Translations under genes and position numbers: made by a program
Notes under the pieces: model-generated
The model's input: only the letters and a program-made list of their open reading frames with translations
What the model was told of the DNA's origin: nothing
The model's database searches: none
Origin: Sphingobacterium tenebrionis
GTDB taxonomy: Bacteria; Bacteroidota; Bacteroidia; Sphingobacteriales; Sphingobacteriaceae
Reading direction: 5' to 3'
Assembly: GCF_037126265.1 (NCBI RefSeq)
Contig: NZ_JAYLLN010000001.1
Location: 1-64,000 of the forward strand
DNA length: 64,000 nt
Shown: positions 56,317 through 64,000 of the stretch, one piece after another
Layout: each line of letters begins with the position of its first letter
How positions within the stretch are numbered: the stretch's first letter is position 1

Positions 56317-56324
56317 CCCCTTTT
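56295..56324. terminator. Bidirectional terminator overlapping the end of the small membrane gene
   Basis: Stem AAAAGGGGCTA with TAGCCCCTTTT, flanked by A and T runs. The left arm encodes the last residues of the small membrane protein (stop at 56314-56316 inside the stem). On the minus strand it is followed by a longer T-run, serving gcvT. Confidence 0.85.
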
Positions 56325-56339
56325 CAATTATAATTTATT

Positions 56340-57419
56340 CTATTTTACGAAAGGAGGTTTTTTAACCACCGCTTTGATCGGTTGATTACGGATCGAAATA
56401 AAGATTTCGGTTCCTTCTTTTGTAAATGCTGTATCCACATAGCCTAAGCCAACAGATTTTTTAAGGGAAGGTGATTGTGTTCCAGATGTAACACGACCAA
56501 TTTTATTACCTTCTGCATCTACAATCTCATAATCGTGACGAGGAATACCTCTATCGATCATTTCAAATCCTACCAATTTTTGGGATACTCCTTTTTCCTT
56601 TTCTGCTTTCAGGTTTTCCGAGTTTACAAAATCCTTGGTGAATTTAGTAACCCATCCCAAACCTGCAGCTAATGGAGAGGTGTTATCGTCGATATCATTT
56701 CCATATAAACAGAAACCCATCTCTAAACGTAGGGTATCACGAGCACCTAAACCGATAGGTTTAATGCCATAAGGCTTACCAGCTTCCATGATCGCATTCC
56801 ATACTTGTTCTGCATGTTTATTGTCCACATAGATCTCGAAACCACCTGCACCAGTGTAACCTGTAGCAGATACCAATACGTTCTCTACACCTGCAAATAC
56901 CCCTTTTTGGAAGGAGTAATACTCCATTGGTGCCAATTCGATATCTGTTAAACCTTGAAGTGCATCAGCAGCTTTTGGTCCTTGAACGGCGAATAAGGAA
57001 GTTTCGTCGGAGATGTCTTTCATCTCTACGCCAAATTCATTGTATTTGCTGATCCAGTTCCAATCCTTCTCGATGTTGGAAGCATTGACAACCAATAGAT
57101 AGGTCTGATCGTCGATTTTATAGGTTAAGAAGTCATCAACAACACCACCGGTTTCATTCGGAATGTAGCCATACTGTACTTTTCCATCATAAAGTTTGGA
57201 AGCATCGTTTGAAGAGATCTTTTGGATGAGGTCTAGGGCTTTTTCGCCTTTTAGGATAAATTCTCCCATGTGGCTCACATCAAACATACCTACGCCCGTG
57301 CGCACGGTTTCATGCTCGTCGTTGATACCTGAATATTGCACAGGCATATTAAAACCAGCAAAAGGAACCATCTTAGCACCCAAAGCGATATGTACGTTTG
57401 TTAACGCAGTATTTTTCAT
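56340..57419 (-). CDS. gcvT: Aminomethyltransferase (glycine cleavage system T protein)
   Basis: Transfers the methylene group from the H-protein lipoyl arm to tetrahydrofolate, releasing ammonia. The 359 residues have GVGMFDVSHMGEF, the folate-site KVQYGYIPNETGGVVDD and the VSATGYTGAGGFEIYV block. It acts with GcvH, encoded at the far left. TATTTTTG (57446-57453, minus), identical to that of gcvH, lies 27 bases upstream, so shared control is possible. Convergent with the small membrane genes. Confidence 0.96.
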   Translation of the reverse strand: MKNTALTNVHIALGAKMVPFAGFNMPVQYSGINDEHETVRTGVGMFDVSHMGEFILKGEKALDLIQKISSNDASKLYDGKVQYGYIPNETGGVVDDFLTYKIDDQTYLLVVNASNIEKDWNWISKYNEFGVEMKDISDETSLFAVQGPKAADALQGLTDIELAPMEYYSFQKGVFAGVENVLVSATGYTGAGGFEIYVDNKHAEQVWNAIMEAGKPYGIKPIGLGARDTLRLEMGFCLYGNDIDDNTSPLAAGLGWVTKFTKDFVNSENLKAEKEKGVSQKLVGFEMIDRGIPRHDYEIVDAEGNKIGRVTSGTQSPSLKKSVGLGYVDTAFTKEGTEIFISIRNQPIKAVVKKPPFVK

Positions 57420-57500
57420 GATAATTCAATGAGTTTTAGTTCTTACAAAAATAGGAATTTAAACGACAAAAGGACGTTGTTTTACTAAAAGTTAAGTATA

Positions 57501-58184
57501 CTATAGGGAAATATTCAGGATTTGGAGTGCTTTTAGGAATTCAGGTTGCAAATCGGCCTGTATAAGGATCTCTTTTCCGGTTTTTGGATGATTAAACTTC
57601 AACTGGCTCGCATGCAAAAGCATGCTGTCATGGTTAAAAGTTTCTTTCCAAAGTTTGTTCTGTTTGTTGCAGCCATGTGGCCGATCTCCGATAATGGGAT
57701 GGAAAATATGGGCAAAATGCCTTCTAAGCTGGTGCATCCTTCCTGTCTCGGGCATCGCTTTGACCAAACTGTATCTTGATGTGGGGTGTTTTCCGAAAGG
57801 AAGATCGATTTCAGCTTTTCTTAGCAGTTGGTAATGGGTCAATGCATCCTGCAGGAGCCCGTTCTCTTTTTTCAGCGGATAGTCAATAGTTCCCTGATCT
57901 TCTGGATGGCCTCGCAATATGGCCAGGTATTCCTTTTTGACCAGGTTATTGGCGAAAGCCTGTTGGATAAGGCTGTCCATCTCTTTGTTCAGGGAAAACA
58001 AGAGCACCCCACCTGTTTTTCGGTCGAGGCGATGGGCTGGGTAAACGGCCTGTCCAATTTGGTCACGGAGTTTTTGCAGGGCAAATTCTGAGGTGTCGGC
58101 AGCAATGGATGAACGATGAACCAAAAGACCATGCGGTTTATTGATCGCGATCAGTTCTTCATCCCGGTAAAGAATCTCTAACAT
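57501..58184 (-). CDS. truC: tRNA pseudouridine(65) synthase (RluA family)
   Basis: Isomerises a uridine to pseudouridine, in the E. coli orthologue at position 65 of tRNAs. Of the RluA-family branches this 227-residue protein fits TruC: LLVHRSSIAADTSEFALQKLRDQIGQ, the catalytic HRLDRKTGGVLL (Asp54) and TGRMHQLRRHFAHIFHPIIGD. It lacks an S4 domain, as TruC does. It is the last gene of the SIMPL-DUF4112-DUF4359-truC operon, overlapping DUF4359 by one base. Confidence 0.93.
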   Translation of the reverse strand: MLEILYRDEELIAINKPHGLLVHRSSIAADTSEFALQKLRDQIGQAVYPAHRLDRKTGGVLLFSLNKEMDSLIQQAFANNLVKKEYLAILRGHPEDQGTIDYPLKKENGLLQDALTHYQLLRKAEIDLPFGKHPTSRYSLVKAMPETGRMHQLRRHFAHIFHPIIGDRPHGCNKQNKLWKETFNHDSMLLHASQLKFNHPKTGKEILIQADLQPEFLKALQILNISL

Positions 58185-58552
58185 TATTGGTTTTTGAGTA
58201 CTTCGATCAATTTATCTGCTTTTTCATCCAGTTTAGGGCTTATCCAGACTTGGCCAAAGGCCCCTCCACCCACTATGACCTTCTCTCCATTCCAGTTGAT
58301 CTTCGACAAAGAAAACAGATAATAATTGGAGGTAGTAGTATAGGAATTGACGAATTCGCGGATCACCTGGTCTCCGAAAAGCATCATGCCCAGTTCTACA
58401 GCACCTTTATCTTCGTATTTCAATTGCTTTTGCAAGATATCCTTTGCCTTGGTGCTCAAGGCAGCCTCCATTTTTTCTTTGGAAGGGTTGGTGAATACAG
58501 CCGCCAACATGATCACCACTAAGGTAATCGCGAAGATTCTGGTTTTGCTCAT
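58184..58552 (-). CDS. DUF4359 family protein
   Basis: A 122-residue protein with an N-terminal hydrophobic helix (about residues 6-22, probably an anchor rather than a cleaved signal), then a soluble part with the SNYYLFSLSKINWNGEKVIVGGGAFGQVWI block that identifies DUF4359. Function unknown. It overlaps truC by one base and follows DUF4112 by 31 bp. Confidence 0.85.
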   Translation of the reverse strand: MSKTRIFAITLVVIMLAAVFTNPSKEKMEAALSTKAKDILQKQLKYEDKGAVELGMMLFGDQVIREFVNSYTTTSNYYLFSLSKINWNGEKVIVGGGAFGQVWISPKLDEKADKLIEVLKNQ

Positions 58553-58583
58553 GGGGTAAAGTTAATGCTATTTGGGCAGATAA

Positions 58584-59063
58584 CTAAAAAATCAAACCAA
58601 TTAACCATAAGGTCAATGCATACATCAGGAACAGGAATACCAACACGAAAGCAAATAGGATAATGCCTATGGTCAAAAGAATGCCGACACCAGATCCTTG
58701 ATGCTTGTTTTCATAATAGTGTTCCCGAAGTAGTTTGATGTTCTTTTCATTTGCCTTGTTGAAAAAATCGAAGATGTTTCCAAGCAAAGGAATGGATCCC
58801 AAAATAGCGTCATAGGTTACATTGAGCAACATTTTAATGGTCAGTTTTCCACTTGCCCCGTTTCGGTACATGACCGTTACGAGCACCAGGGAAATGATCA
58901 ATGTGGCTGCCTGTCCAGCAAATGGGATAAAATTAAGAATGGGGTCTAGGCCAAACTTGAAGTTTCCAATGCGGAAACGACTATCCATTAAAACAGATAG
59001 CCGTTCCACCCATTGGAAATCCTGGGATATTCTTTCTTGCTTACTTACGTAGCGATTTTCCAT
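58584..59063 (-). CDS. DUF4112 family membrane protein
   Basis: A 159-residue protein with two or three hydrophobic helices. The core RLSVLMDSRFRIGNFKFGLDPILNFIPFAG, then LLNVTYDAILGSIPLLGNIFDFFNKANEKNI, matches DUF4112, a small membrane family of unknown function. It starts one base after the SIMPL-protein stop, so the two are co-translated. Confidence 0.9.
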   Translation of the reverse strand: MENRYVSKQERISQDFQWVERLSVLMDSRFRIGNFKFGLDPILNFIPFAGQAATLIISLVLVTVMYRNGASGKLTIKMLLNVTYDAILGSIPLLGNIFDFFNKANEKNIKLLREHYYENKHQGSGVGILLTIGIILFAFVLVFLFLMYALTLWLIGLIF

Positions 59064-59064
59064 A

Positions 59065-59781
59065 TTATTTTAACTCGAAAACTGCATCAATGTTGCAGGT
59101 CAATTTGATAGGACGAATGTTCAGGTCCAAGCCCTCTCCTGCAGCATCCATTTCTGCATTTGCCGTTTTGGCCATGCTGTACATTCTTGGTTGTGGCATG
59201 ATCTCGTTCCAGTTAACATTACTATTATCATTGATCATTAAGGCCTTCCCTACCGATCCACCATCAGCATTCGCTAATATTTCAGCATTCGTACGGGCAT
59301 CTTTGACCGCTGCGGTTTTCAATTCCTTTTCGATCTGTCTTTTTTGCGAATGATCATAACCCGAAATCGATGTGCTCTGCAGTCCTTTAGGATCAACTTC
59401 TTCCATCATGGTGTTCAGGTTGTTCAAATTAGTTACCTTAATGCGGTACTGTCTAGATTGCAAAAGCTCATTGTTCTTCTTTTTGGTCTCTGCATTATAG
59501 CTATAGATGTTCTGGATGGTAAAATCGTCCTTCCTTACACCATTTTTCATGGCCGCATCAAAAAGTTGTTTTTCCAATGTTTCGATACTTACTTTCTTCT
59601 TGCTGTTGCCATCTTGGTAATATTCTTTCAATGAGATGGATAAGTAAATGATATCCGGGGTTACTTCTTTTTCTGCATAACCACGAGTTGAAACTCTTCT
59701 GCTATTTTCCATAAGTGAATTTTGGGCTTGTGTACTAACAACTGCGGTTAATAAAACAAGGAGTGTTAATATTTTTTTCAT
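59065..59781 (-). CDS. SIMPL domain (DUF541) exported protein
   Basis: A 238-residue protein with signal peptide (ending VVSTQAQ) and a SIMPL/DUF541 domain: VSTRGYAEKEVTPDIIYLSISLKEY, TIQNIYSYNAETKK, and VTNLNNLNTMMEEVDPKGLQSTSISGYDHS. Family members are periplasmic or outer-membrane oligomers of uncertain role, one linked to oxidative stress in E. coli (YggE). First gene of the four-gene truC operon. Confidence 0.92.
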   Translation of the reverse strand: MKKILTLLVLLTAVVSTQAQNSLMENSRRVSTRGYAEKEVTPDIIYLSISLKEYYQDGNSKKKVSIETLEKQLFDAAMKNGVRKDDFTIQNIYSYNAETKKKNNELLQSRQYRIKVTNLNNLNTMMEEVDPKGLQSTSISGYDHSQKRQIEKELKTAAVKDARTNAEILANADGGSVGKALMINDNSNVNWNEIMPQPRMYSMAKTANAEMDAAGEGLDLNIRPIKLTCNIDAVFELK

Positions 59782-59927
59782 ATTATTTTTTGTTTCTTTA
59801 AGGTGATTGACAAAAACCTTTCCAAAATAGACAGATAAAAATTTAGATTGTTTAAAAGGAAAGGGGAAAAAATTAATTCATTTTTAGAAAAAATATAATA
59901 TCTTTAAAAAAAACAATAATTAATAAC

Positions 59928-60119
59928 ATGCAAGAAGGAGTAGTAAAATTCTTTAATGAAGCCAAAGGTTTCGGTTTCATCATTCCAAATTCTGGCGAAG
60001 GTGAAATCTTTGTTCACGTTTCAGGATTAGTAGACAAAGTTCGTGAAAAGGATCATGTGTCTTACGAAGTGGAACAAGGCCGTAAAGGTCTTAACGCGGT
60101 AAATGTAAAACTTATCTAA
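59928..60119 (+). CDS. Cold shock protein (CspA-like)
   Basis: A 63-residue cold-shock-domain protein with both RNA-binding motifs: KGFGFI (residues 13-18, RNP1) and EIFVHVS (residues 26-32, RNP2). Binds single-stranded RNA and DNA as an RNA chaperone. It is preceded by an AT-rich leader of more than 100 bp, where such genes usually carry their regulation, and followed by a terminator. Divergent from the SIMPL operon. Confidence 0.95.
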   Translation: MQEGVVKFFNEAKGFGFIIPNSGEGEIFVHVSGLVDKVREKDHVSYEVEQGRKGLNAVNVKLI

Positions 60120-60149
60120 GGAATAGATTCAAAATATATTTATTGTGGC

Positions 60150-60183
60150 AAAGCTCATTGGTTCATCATCAATGGGCTTTTTC
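60150..60183 (+). terminator. Terminator of the cold shock gene
   Basis: Stem AAGCTCATTG with CAATGGGCTT (one G-U pair) followed by TTTTTC. Confidence 0.75.
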
Positions 60184-60203
60184 ATTTGTAGGGAATGGAA
60201 AAC

Positions 60204-60920
60204 TTAACTAAAGATTTCCTCCAAAATGTACAAAGCATTCAATTCGCCAAAATTCTCCGTATGCAAACGATAATAATCGATTATTTTCTGTAATAAATAC
60301 GATCGATCCTCTTTATTTAGTTTTATTTTGTTACAATCGTTAAAATTTGTTTGCAGTAAATCCCTTAGGATCTGGCTGTAAGGTTCCTGAATGACCTGTA
60401 CATGCCCAGGTAAAACCGAGGTAAACACCCCCTCTCGAAGATCAAAATAAGGTTTATTGCTGATGGCGGGTCTAAAGCCGAGGTAATGGCTCAATTTCAG
60501 GAGGAATACCAGATGGTAGTTGGCAAGTCCTTCAGAACTTTCATCCAACCAGATGATGGCATTTTCCAGAAAATGAAATAACTGTGGATCGGAATGCTGA
60601 TGACGCAGCACCTTATATAAAACCTCATTGAGGAAAATGGCCAAGGAACTTTTTACGATATCCAAAGGAATGGATCGTAAGGTAGGCACCTGATGCGCCT
60701 CTTTTATCCGTTGCAGGCTGCCACCCTCTTTATTATAGACCACCAATTCCAATAAATGCAGGGGTTGCAGCATATTCGTTGGAATCTTGGCCTTAGGCTT
60801 CCGAGCGCCATTTATTAAATACGATTGAAGCCCGAGTGCTTCTGTATAAATCTGTGCAACGACAGAGCTCTCCGAATAATTGGTGATCTTTAATGGAATA
60901 CCCTTGGTTTGGATCAGCAT
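60204..60920 (-). CDS. recO: DNA repair protein RecO
   Basis: Loads RecA at gaps with RecF and RecR. The 238 residues open with the OB-fold (TKGIPLKITNYSESSVVAQIYTE) and carry a helical C-terminal half. The cysteine zinc-finger of many RecO proteins is not seen, which is usual in Bacteroidota. It follows a small membrane gene after 5 bp, and its end converges on the cold-shock gene terminator. recF and recR are not in the window. Confidence 0.93.
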   Translation of the reverse strand: MLIQTKGIPLKITNYSESSVVAQIYTEALGLQSYLINGARKPKAKIPTNMLQPLHLLELVVYNKEGGSLQRIKEAHQVPTLRSIPLDIVKSSLAIFLNEVLYKVLRHQHSDPQLFHFLENAIIWLDESSEGLANYHLVFLLKLSHYLGFRPAISNKPYFDLREGVFTSVLPGHVQVIQEPYSQILRDLLQTNFNDCNKIKLNKEDRSYLLQKIIDYYRLHTENFGELNALYILEEIFS

Positions 60921-60925
60921 ATCCC

Positions 60926-61168
60926 CTATTCTTTCTCCTGATTCTGTTCTTCCTGTTTTTTATTCCGATCATCGATCAGGGTTTTCCGGTCGATCTTACG
61001 AAATATGCGATAGACCAAAAGAACAAATCCATATCCAAACAAGATCACTCCTACGGTCATGAGTATCTTATACCAATGATTTTCGGCTTCCATCAGGTCG
61101 TAACTGATGTAAACGGCGATTATCCCGGTAATTGCGAGTGATAATCCTTTAACTAGATATTTATTCAT
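60926..61168 (-). CDS. Small two-helix membrane protein upstream of recO
   Basis: An 80-residue protein with two hydrophobic helices (about residues 5-24 and 32-53) and a highly charged cytoplasmic tail (RNKKQEEQNQEKE). I do not recognise a family. It is 5 bp before recO and so is probably co-transcribed; whether it has a role in DNA repair is unknown. Confidence 0.7.
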   Translation of the reverse strand: MNKYLVKGLSLAITGIIAVYISYDLMEAENHWYKILMTVGVILFGYGFVLLVYRIFRKIDRKTLIDDRNKKQEEQNQEKE

Positions 61169-61372
61169 TGTGAATTGTTGAAAACTATTGTTGGCAATAG
61201 CTATTAATGCTTATGCAAAATACAGTATTTTTGTTGACTTCTACAGACTCCACAGATATTTTTAAAATATTTCCTAAATTTCTATTGTATTTCCCAAAAG
61301 AAATATAGATATTTGCACACTCGTTTCTAAGAGACGTTTACAAATAAGAACAACAATAAAAAATCGAATATC

Positions 61373-61606
61373 ATGTCAAGAATTTGTGATTTAACAGGCA
61401 AGACGGCATTAAAAGGAAATAACGTATCTCACTCGAACGTTAAAACTAAACGTAAATTCTATCCTAATTTACAGACTAAACGTTTTTACATTCCTGAAGA
61501 AGACCGTTGGATTACATTGAAGGTGTCTACATCAGCAATCAAAACTATCAATAAGAACGGTATTACAGCAGCGATCGATAAATTCATCAAAAAAGGTCAT
61601 ATTTAA
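61373..61606 (+). CDS. rpmB: 50S ribosomal protein L28 (bL28)
   Basis: A 77-residue large-subunit protein: MSRICDLTGKTALKGNNVSHSNVKTKRKFYPNL is the family opening, with only one of the usual zinc-type cysteines. Leads a ribosomal operon with rpmG (74 bp later) and the DUF4295 protein. Upstream GATATTTG (61308-61315) and TTG (61285-61287, 20-bp spacing) make a near-consensus promoter with a leader near 55 nt. The intergenic spacers are short and AT-rich. Confidence 0.97.
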   Translation: MSRICDLTGKTALKGNNVSHSNVKTKRKFYPNLQTKRFYIPEEDRWITLKVSTSAIKTINKNGITAAIDKFIKKGHI

Positions 61607-61680
61607 TAGATAGACGCCTGTTGTATCAACAATAATAAGAATCATGAAATTCACCCGTGAGGGTATAAATAAGTAAGACA

Positions 61681-61863
61681 ATGGCAAAAAAAGGAAATAG
61701 AGTACAAGTTATCCTTGAGTGTACTGAACACAAAGAAAGTGGTCTTCCGGGAATGTCTCGTTATATTACCACGAAGAACAAAAAGAACACAACTGAGCGT
61801 TTGGAATTGAAGAAATTCAACCCAGTATTGAGAAAAGTAACTGTTCATAAAGAAATTAAGTAA
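61681..61863 (+). CDS. rpmG: 50S ribosomal protein L33 (bL33)
   Basis: A 60-residue large-subunit protein: MAKKGNRVQVILECTEHKESGLPGMSRYITTKNKKNT and RLELKKFNPVLRKVTVHKEIK are typical. It lacks the paired zinc cysteines (C- form), keeping one Cys only. It lies between rpmB and the DUF4295 gene, followed by a perfect 16-bp palindrome in the spacer. Confidence 0.97.
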   Translation: MAKKGNRVQVILECTEHKESGLPGMSRYITTKNKKNTTERLELKKFNPVLRKVTVHKEIK

Positions 61864-61871
61864 TTAACTTT

Positions 61872-61887
61872 GGATAGCGCGCTATCC
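61872..61887. promoter_or_regulatory. Perfect 16-bp palindrome between rpmG and the DUF4295 gene
   Basis: GGATAGCGCGCTATCC lies 8 bp after the rpmG stop and 18 bp before the DUF4295 ATG. As RNA it would form a stable hairpin in the spacer that could adjust downstream expression or protect an mRNA end; no T-run follows, so it is not an intrinsic terminator. Confidence 0.5.
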
Positions 61888-61905
61888 TGATAAAAATATA
61901 ATACC

Positions 61906-62067
61906 ATGGCAAAGAAAGCGGTTGCATCATTACAAAAAGGTGGTGGTAAGGAATACACTAAAGTAGTTATCACTACTAAATCTGCAAAAACTGGCGCTTA
62001 TACTTTCAAAGAAAGTATGGTACACAACGACAAAGTAAAAGAGGTTGTTGCTGCAGCTACAAAATAA
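61906..62067 (+). CDS. DUF4295 protein (Bacteroidota ribosomal protein bL38)
   Basis: A 53-residue basic protein (MAKKAVASLQKGGGKEYTKV... ending VVAAATK) matching DUF4295, restricted to Bacteroidota. From memory, cryo-EM of the Flavobacterium johnsoniae ribosome revealed an extra large-subunit protein named bL38, and this small protein encoded after bL28 and bL33 is the probable counterpart. It is rich in Lys and has the loop KSAKTGAYTF. The small size, the operon and a following terminator agree with a ribosomal role. Confidence 0.85.
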   Translation: MAKKAVASLQKGGGKEYTKVVITTKSAKTGAYTFKESMVHNDKVKEVVAAATK

Positions 62068-62117
62068 GCAGATCGATATTCCTTTTTTTAAAGTTTTTCT
62101 TTAAAAATCTTATTCAT

Positions 62118-62149
62118 AGCCGTTTTGGTATATCCAAAAGGGCTTTTTT
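62118..62149 (+). terminator. Terminator of the rpmB-rpmG-DUF4295 operon
   Basis: Stem AGCC-g-TTTTGG with CCAAAA-g-GGCT (one mismatch), TATAT loop, followed by TTTTTT. Confidence 0.88.
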
Positions 62150-62210
62150 AGTATCTCGTATTTCAGTATATTTGGTTCAACATCATCCGGTATTATAACA
62201 CATTAACATC

Positions 62211-63173
62211 ATGGGATTATTTGATTTTTTCAAGAAGAAACAGGAGACCGTAGAGGCACAAGAGGCCTTGGATAAGGGCTTGGAGAAAACCAAAGAGGGG
62301 TTCTTTTCCAAGATCACAAGAGCCGTAGTAGGGAAGTCGACCATTGATGATGATGTGTTGGATAACCTGGAGGAAGTATTGGTGACTTCTGATGTCGGTG
62401 TTACCACCACATTGAAAATCGTACACCGTATCCAAAAACGGGTAGCGGAAGATAAATATGTATCTACGGATGATCTTAACCGTTTATTGAAGGATGAGAT
62501 CCAAGGATTATTGGCCGAGAACAACAGCAATGATTTCGAAACCTTTGAGTATGGAAATCAGAAACCCTATGTGATCATGGTGGTGGGTGTGAATGGCGTT
62601 GGCAAAACAACGACCATTGGTAAGTTGGCCCACCAACTGAAAGAAGCAGGAAACAAAGTGGTACTCGGTGCTGCCGATACCTTTAGAGCGGCGGCAGTCG
62701 ATCAGATCCAGCTTTGGGGAGAACGTGTGGGTGTTCGTGTTGTTGCTCAACCGATGGGGTCCGATCCGGCATCCGTTGCCTATGATACCGTTAAATCGGC
62801 GGTAAGTAATGGCGATGATGTAGCGATTATCGATACTGCAGGACGTTTGCACAATAAAGTAGGCTTGATGAACGAGCTGACAAAGATCAAGAATGTGATG
62901 CAGAAGGTCATTCCGGATGCTCCGCATGAGATCTTGTTGGTATTGGATGCATCGACGGGCCAAAACGCGATCGAACAGGCAACCCAGTTTACCCAAGCTA
63001 CCGATGTAAATGCCCTGGCATTGACCAAATTAGATGGAACAGCAAAAGGTGGGGTGGTCATCGGGATTTCAGACCAATTCAAAATACCTGTAAAATATAT
63101 TGGAGTAGGGGAGAAGATCGGTGATTTACAGTTATTTAACAAAAAAGACTTTGTAGATTCTCTATTCAAATAG
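62211..63173 (+). CDS. ftsY: Signal recognition particle receptor FtsY
   Basis: SRP receptor GTPase that brings ribosome-nascent-chain complexes to the membrane. The 320 residues comprise a short charged A-domain, an N-domain and a G-domain with GVNGVGKTTT (about residue 127), DTAGR (about 208) and TKLDG (about 273). The short A-domain is usual in Bacteroidota. It follows the ribosomal operon after a terminator. A 23-bp tandem duplication covers its stop codon and the next bases. Confidence 0.97.
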   Translation: MGLFDFFKKKQETVEAQEALDKGLEKTKEGFFSKITRAVVGKSTIDDDVLDNLEEVLVTSDVGVTTTLKIVHRIQKRVAEDKYVSTDDLNRLLKDEIQGLLAENNSNDFETFEYGNQKPYVIMVVGVNGVGKTTTIGKLAHQLKEAGNKVVLGAADTFRAAAVDQIQLWGERVGVRVVAQPMGSDPASVAYDTVKSAVSNGDDVAIIDTAGRLHNKVGLMNELTKIKNVMQKVIPDAPHEILLVLDASTGQNAIEQATQFTQATDVNALALTKLDGTAKGGVVIGISDQFKIPVKYIGVGEKIGDLQLFNKKDFVDSLFK

Positions 63174-63198
63174 GGGTAGATTCTCTATTCATATAGGC
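63153..63198. repeat. Tandem 23-bp duplication spanning the ftsY stop codon
   Basis: GTAGATTCTCTATTCAAATA (from 63153) is repeated at 63176 as GTAGATTCTCTATTCATATA, one base different in 22. The first copy encodes the last residues (DSLFK) and stop of FtsY; the second lies just before rimO. Confidence 0.85.
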
Positions 63199-63210
63199 TA
63201 CAACATTCAT

Positions 63211-64000
63211 ATGAAAACAAAGAAAGCACAAATCAGTTCAGCGATCCAAAAACCACGCGTCAATGTGGTTACTTTGGGCTGTTCCAAGAATATACACGAT
63301 AGTGAAGTATTGATGGGTCAATTGAAGGGCAACCAATTAGAGGTTGTTCACGAGGCCAGCAACATCCAATCTTCGGATATCGTGGTCATCAATACCTGTG
63401 GATTTATCGATAACGCCAAACAGGAATCCATCGATACGATTCTACAATTCTCCGAATTGAAAGATCAGGGGAAAGTGAACAAGGTGATTGTAACAGGCTG
63501 TTTATCCGAACGCTATAAGCCAGAGCTGCAATCGGAGATTCCAAACGTGGATGCCTTTTTCGGCACCAATGATCTTCCGGAATTATTGTCCAGTATCGGA
63601 GCGGATTACCGCCACGAATTATTGGGAGAAAGATTATTGACCACGCCTTCCCACTATTCTTATTTCAAGATCGCAGAAGGGTGTAACAGGCCTTGTTCTT
63701 TCTGTGCCATTCCTTTAATGCGCGGAAAGCATGTGTCCAAATCCATCGACGACCTGGTAAAGGAAGCTAAATTTTTAGCCTCCAATGGTACCAAAGAATT
63801 GATCCTGATTGCTCAGGATCTTACCTATTATGGGTTGGATATTTATGGTAAGCGTAATCTTTCGGACCTGATGCGTCATTTATCGGATGTGGATGGAATC
63901 GAATGGATCCGCTTACAATATGCTTATCCTTCTGGATTCCCCATGGATATCCTGGATGCAATGAACGAGCGTTCCAACATCTGTAACTACCTGGATATGC
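63211..64000 (+). CDS. rimO: 30S ribosomal protein S12 methylthiotransferase RimO (partial, cut by window end)
   Basis: Radical-SAM enzyme that methylthiolates the conserved aspartate of S12. 263 codons are visible; the TRAM domain end is missing. The N-terminal cluster cysteines (Cys24 in LGCSKN, Cys63, Cys97 in TGCLSER) and the radical-SAM CNRPCSFC (Cys158, Cys162, Cys165) are present. RimO rather than MiaB is indicated by LGCSKNIHDSEVLMG and AQDLTYYGLD. Start ATG at 63211, 37 bp after ftsY, so it may be co-transcribed. Confidence 0.95.
   Translation, partial: MKTKKAQISSAIQKPRVNVVTLGCSKNIHDSEVLMGQLKGNQLEVVHEASNIQSSDIVVINTCGFIDNAKQESIDTILQFSELKDQGKVNKVIVTGCLSERYKPELQSEIPNVDAFFGTNDLPELLSSIGADYRHELLGERLLTTPSHYSYFKIAEGCNRPCSFCAIPLMRGKHVSKSIDDLVKEAKFLASNGTKELILIAQDLTYYGLDIYGKRNLSDLMRHLSDVDGIEWIRLQYAYPSGFPMDILDAMNERSNICNYLDM

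Overview
The window looks like an origin-proximal stretch of the chromosome of a Bacteroidota bacterium, most likely in the family Sphingobacteriaceae (Sphingobacterium/Pedobacter type). The pointers are a gldH gliding-motility lipoprotein next to ricT and holB, a tricorn-type S41 protease, a Bacteroidota-only small ribosomal-type protein (DUF4295) behind rpmB-rpmG, promoters of the Bacteroidota form (TTG-N19-TAnnTTTG), the near absence of Shine-Dalgarno sequences and a moderate GC content. There are 67 protein genes, one of them cut by the right edge. I found no tRNA, rRNA, CRISPR array, insertion sequence or prophage. This is core genome, not an island.

Layout, left to right. 1-12.7 kb: a secreted protein, gcvH, anmK, a tightly overlapping five-gene operon (DsbA-like, CPBP protease, DUF2007, cdsA, DUF2461), a giant tricorn-like protease, a three-gene operon (membrane protein, Nif3-like, zinc ribbon) and an rsmI-like methyltransferase. 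12.7-19 kb: an 11-bp-periodic inverted repeat array, apaG, an ABC-F ATPase, two parS-like sites, mnmG and a lipoprotein. 19-23.7 kb: gamma-carbonic anhydrase and nadB face away from nadA and thiL across an AT-rich gap with three perfect DnaA boxes, a good oriC candidate. 23.7-29.2 kb: a palindromic repeat, then an acyl-CoA catabolic cluster resembling leucine degradation, then scpA. 29.3-33 kb: dxs and dnaA. 33-38.9 kb: dispersed repeats, two small secreted LTxxQ proteins, a second 11-bp-periodic array, and lpxK, gldH, ricT, holB. 39-46.2 kb: dnaN, twin DedA genes, a CAP protein, yicC-gmk-nadD, surE and mqnD. 46.3-52.4 kb: secA, a SPOR protein, an M20 peptidase, an uncharacterised protein and a GNAT enzyme. 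52.4-59.8 kb: an M28 peptidase, a rhodanese, glutamate dehydrogenase, gcvT and a four-gene truC operon. 59.9-64 kb: a cold-shock protein, recO, rpmB-rpmG-bL38, ftsY and rimO.

How they fit together: dnaA, dnaN, holB, scpA, recO and the parS-like sites belong to replication and segregation, and gene orientation flips at the nadB/nadA gap (13 of 19 genes on the minus strand to its left, 32 of 48 on the plus strand to its right). NAD synthesis is spread over nadB, nadA and nadD, and glycine cleavage over gcvH and gcvT. secA and ftsY serve protein export.

The least explained features are the two 11-bp-periodic mirrored arrays (about 12.73-12.81 kb and 34.14-34.24 kb). They share geometry but little sequence. 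I see no complete new defence, biosynthetic or mobile system here.
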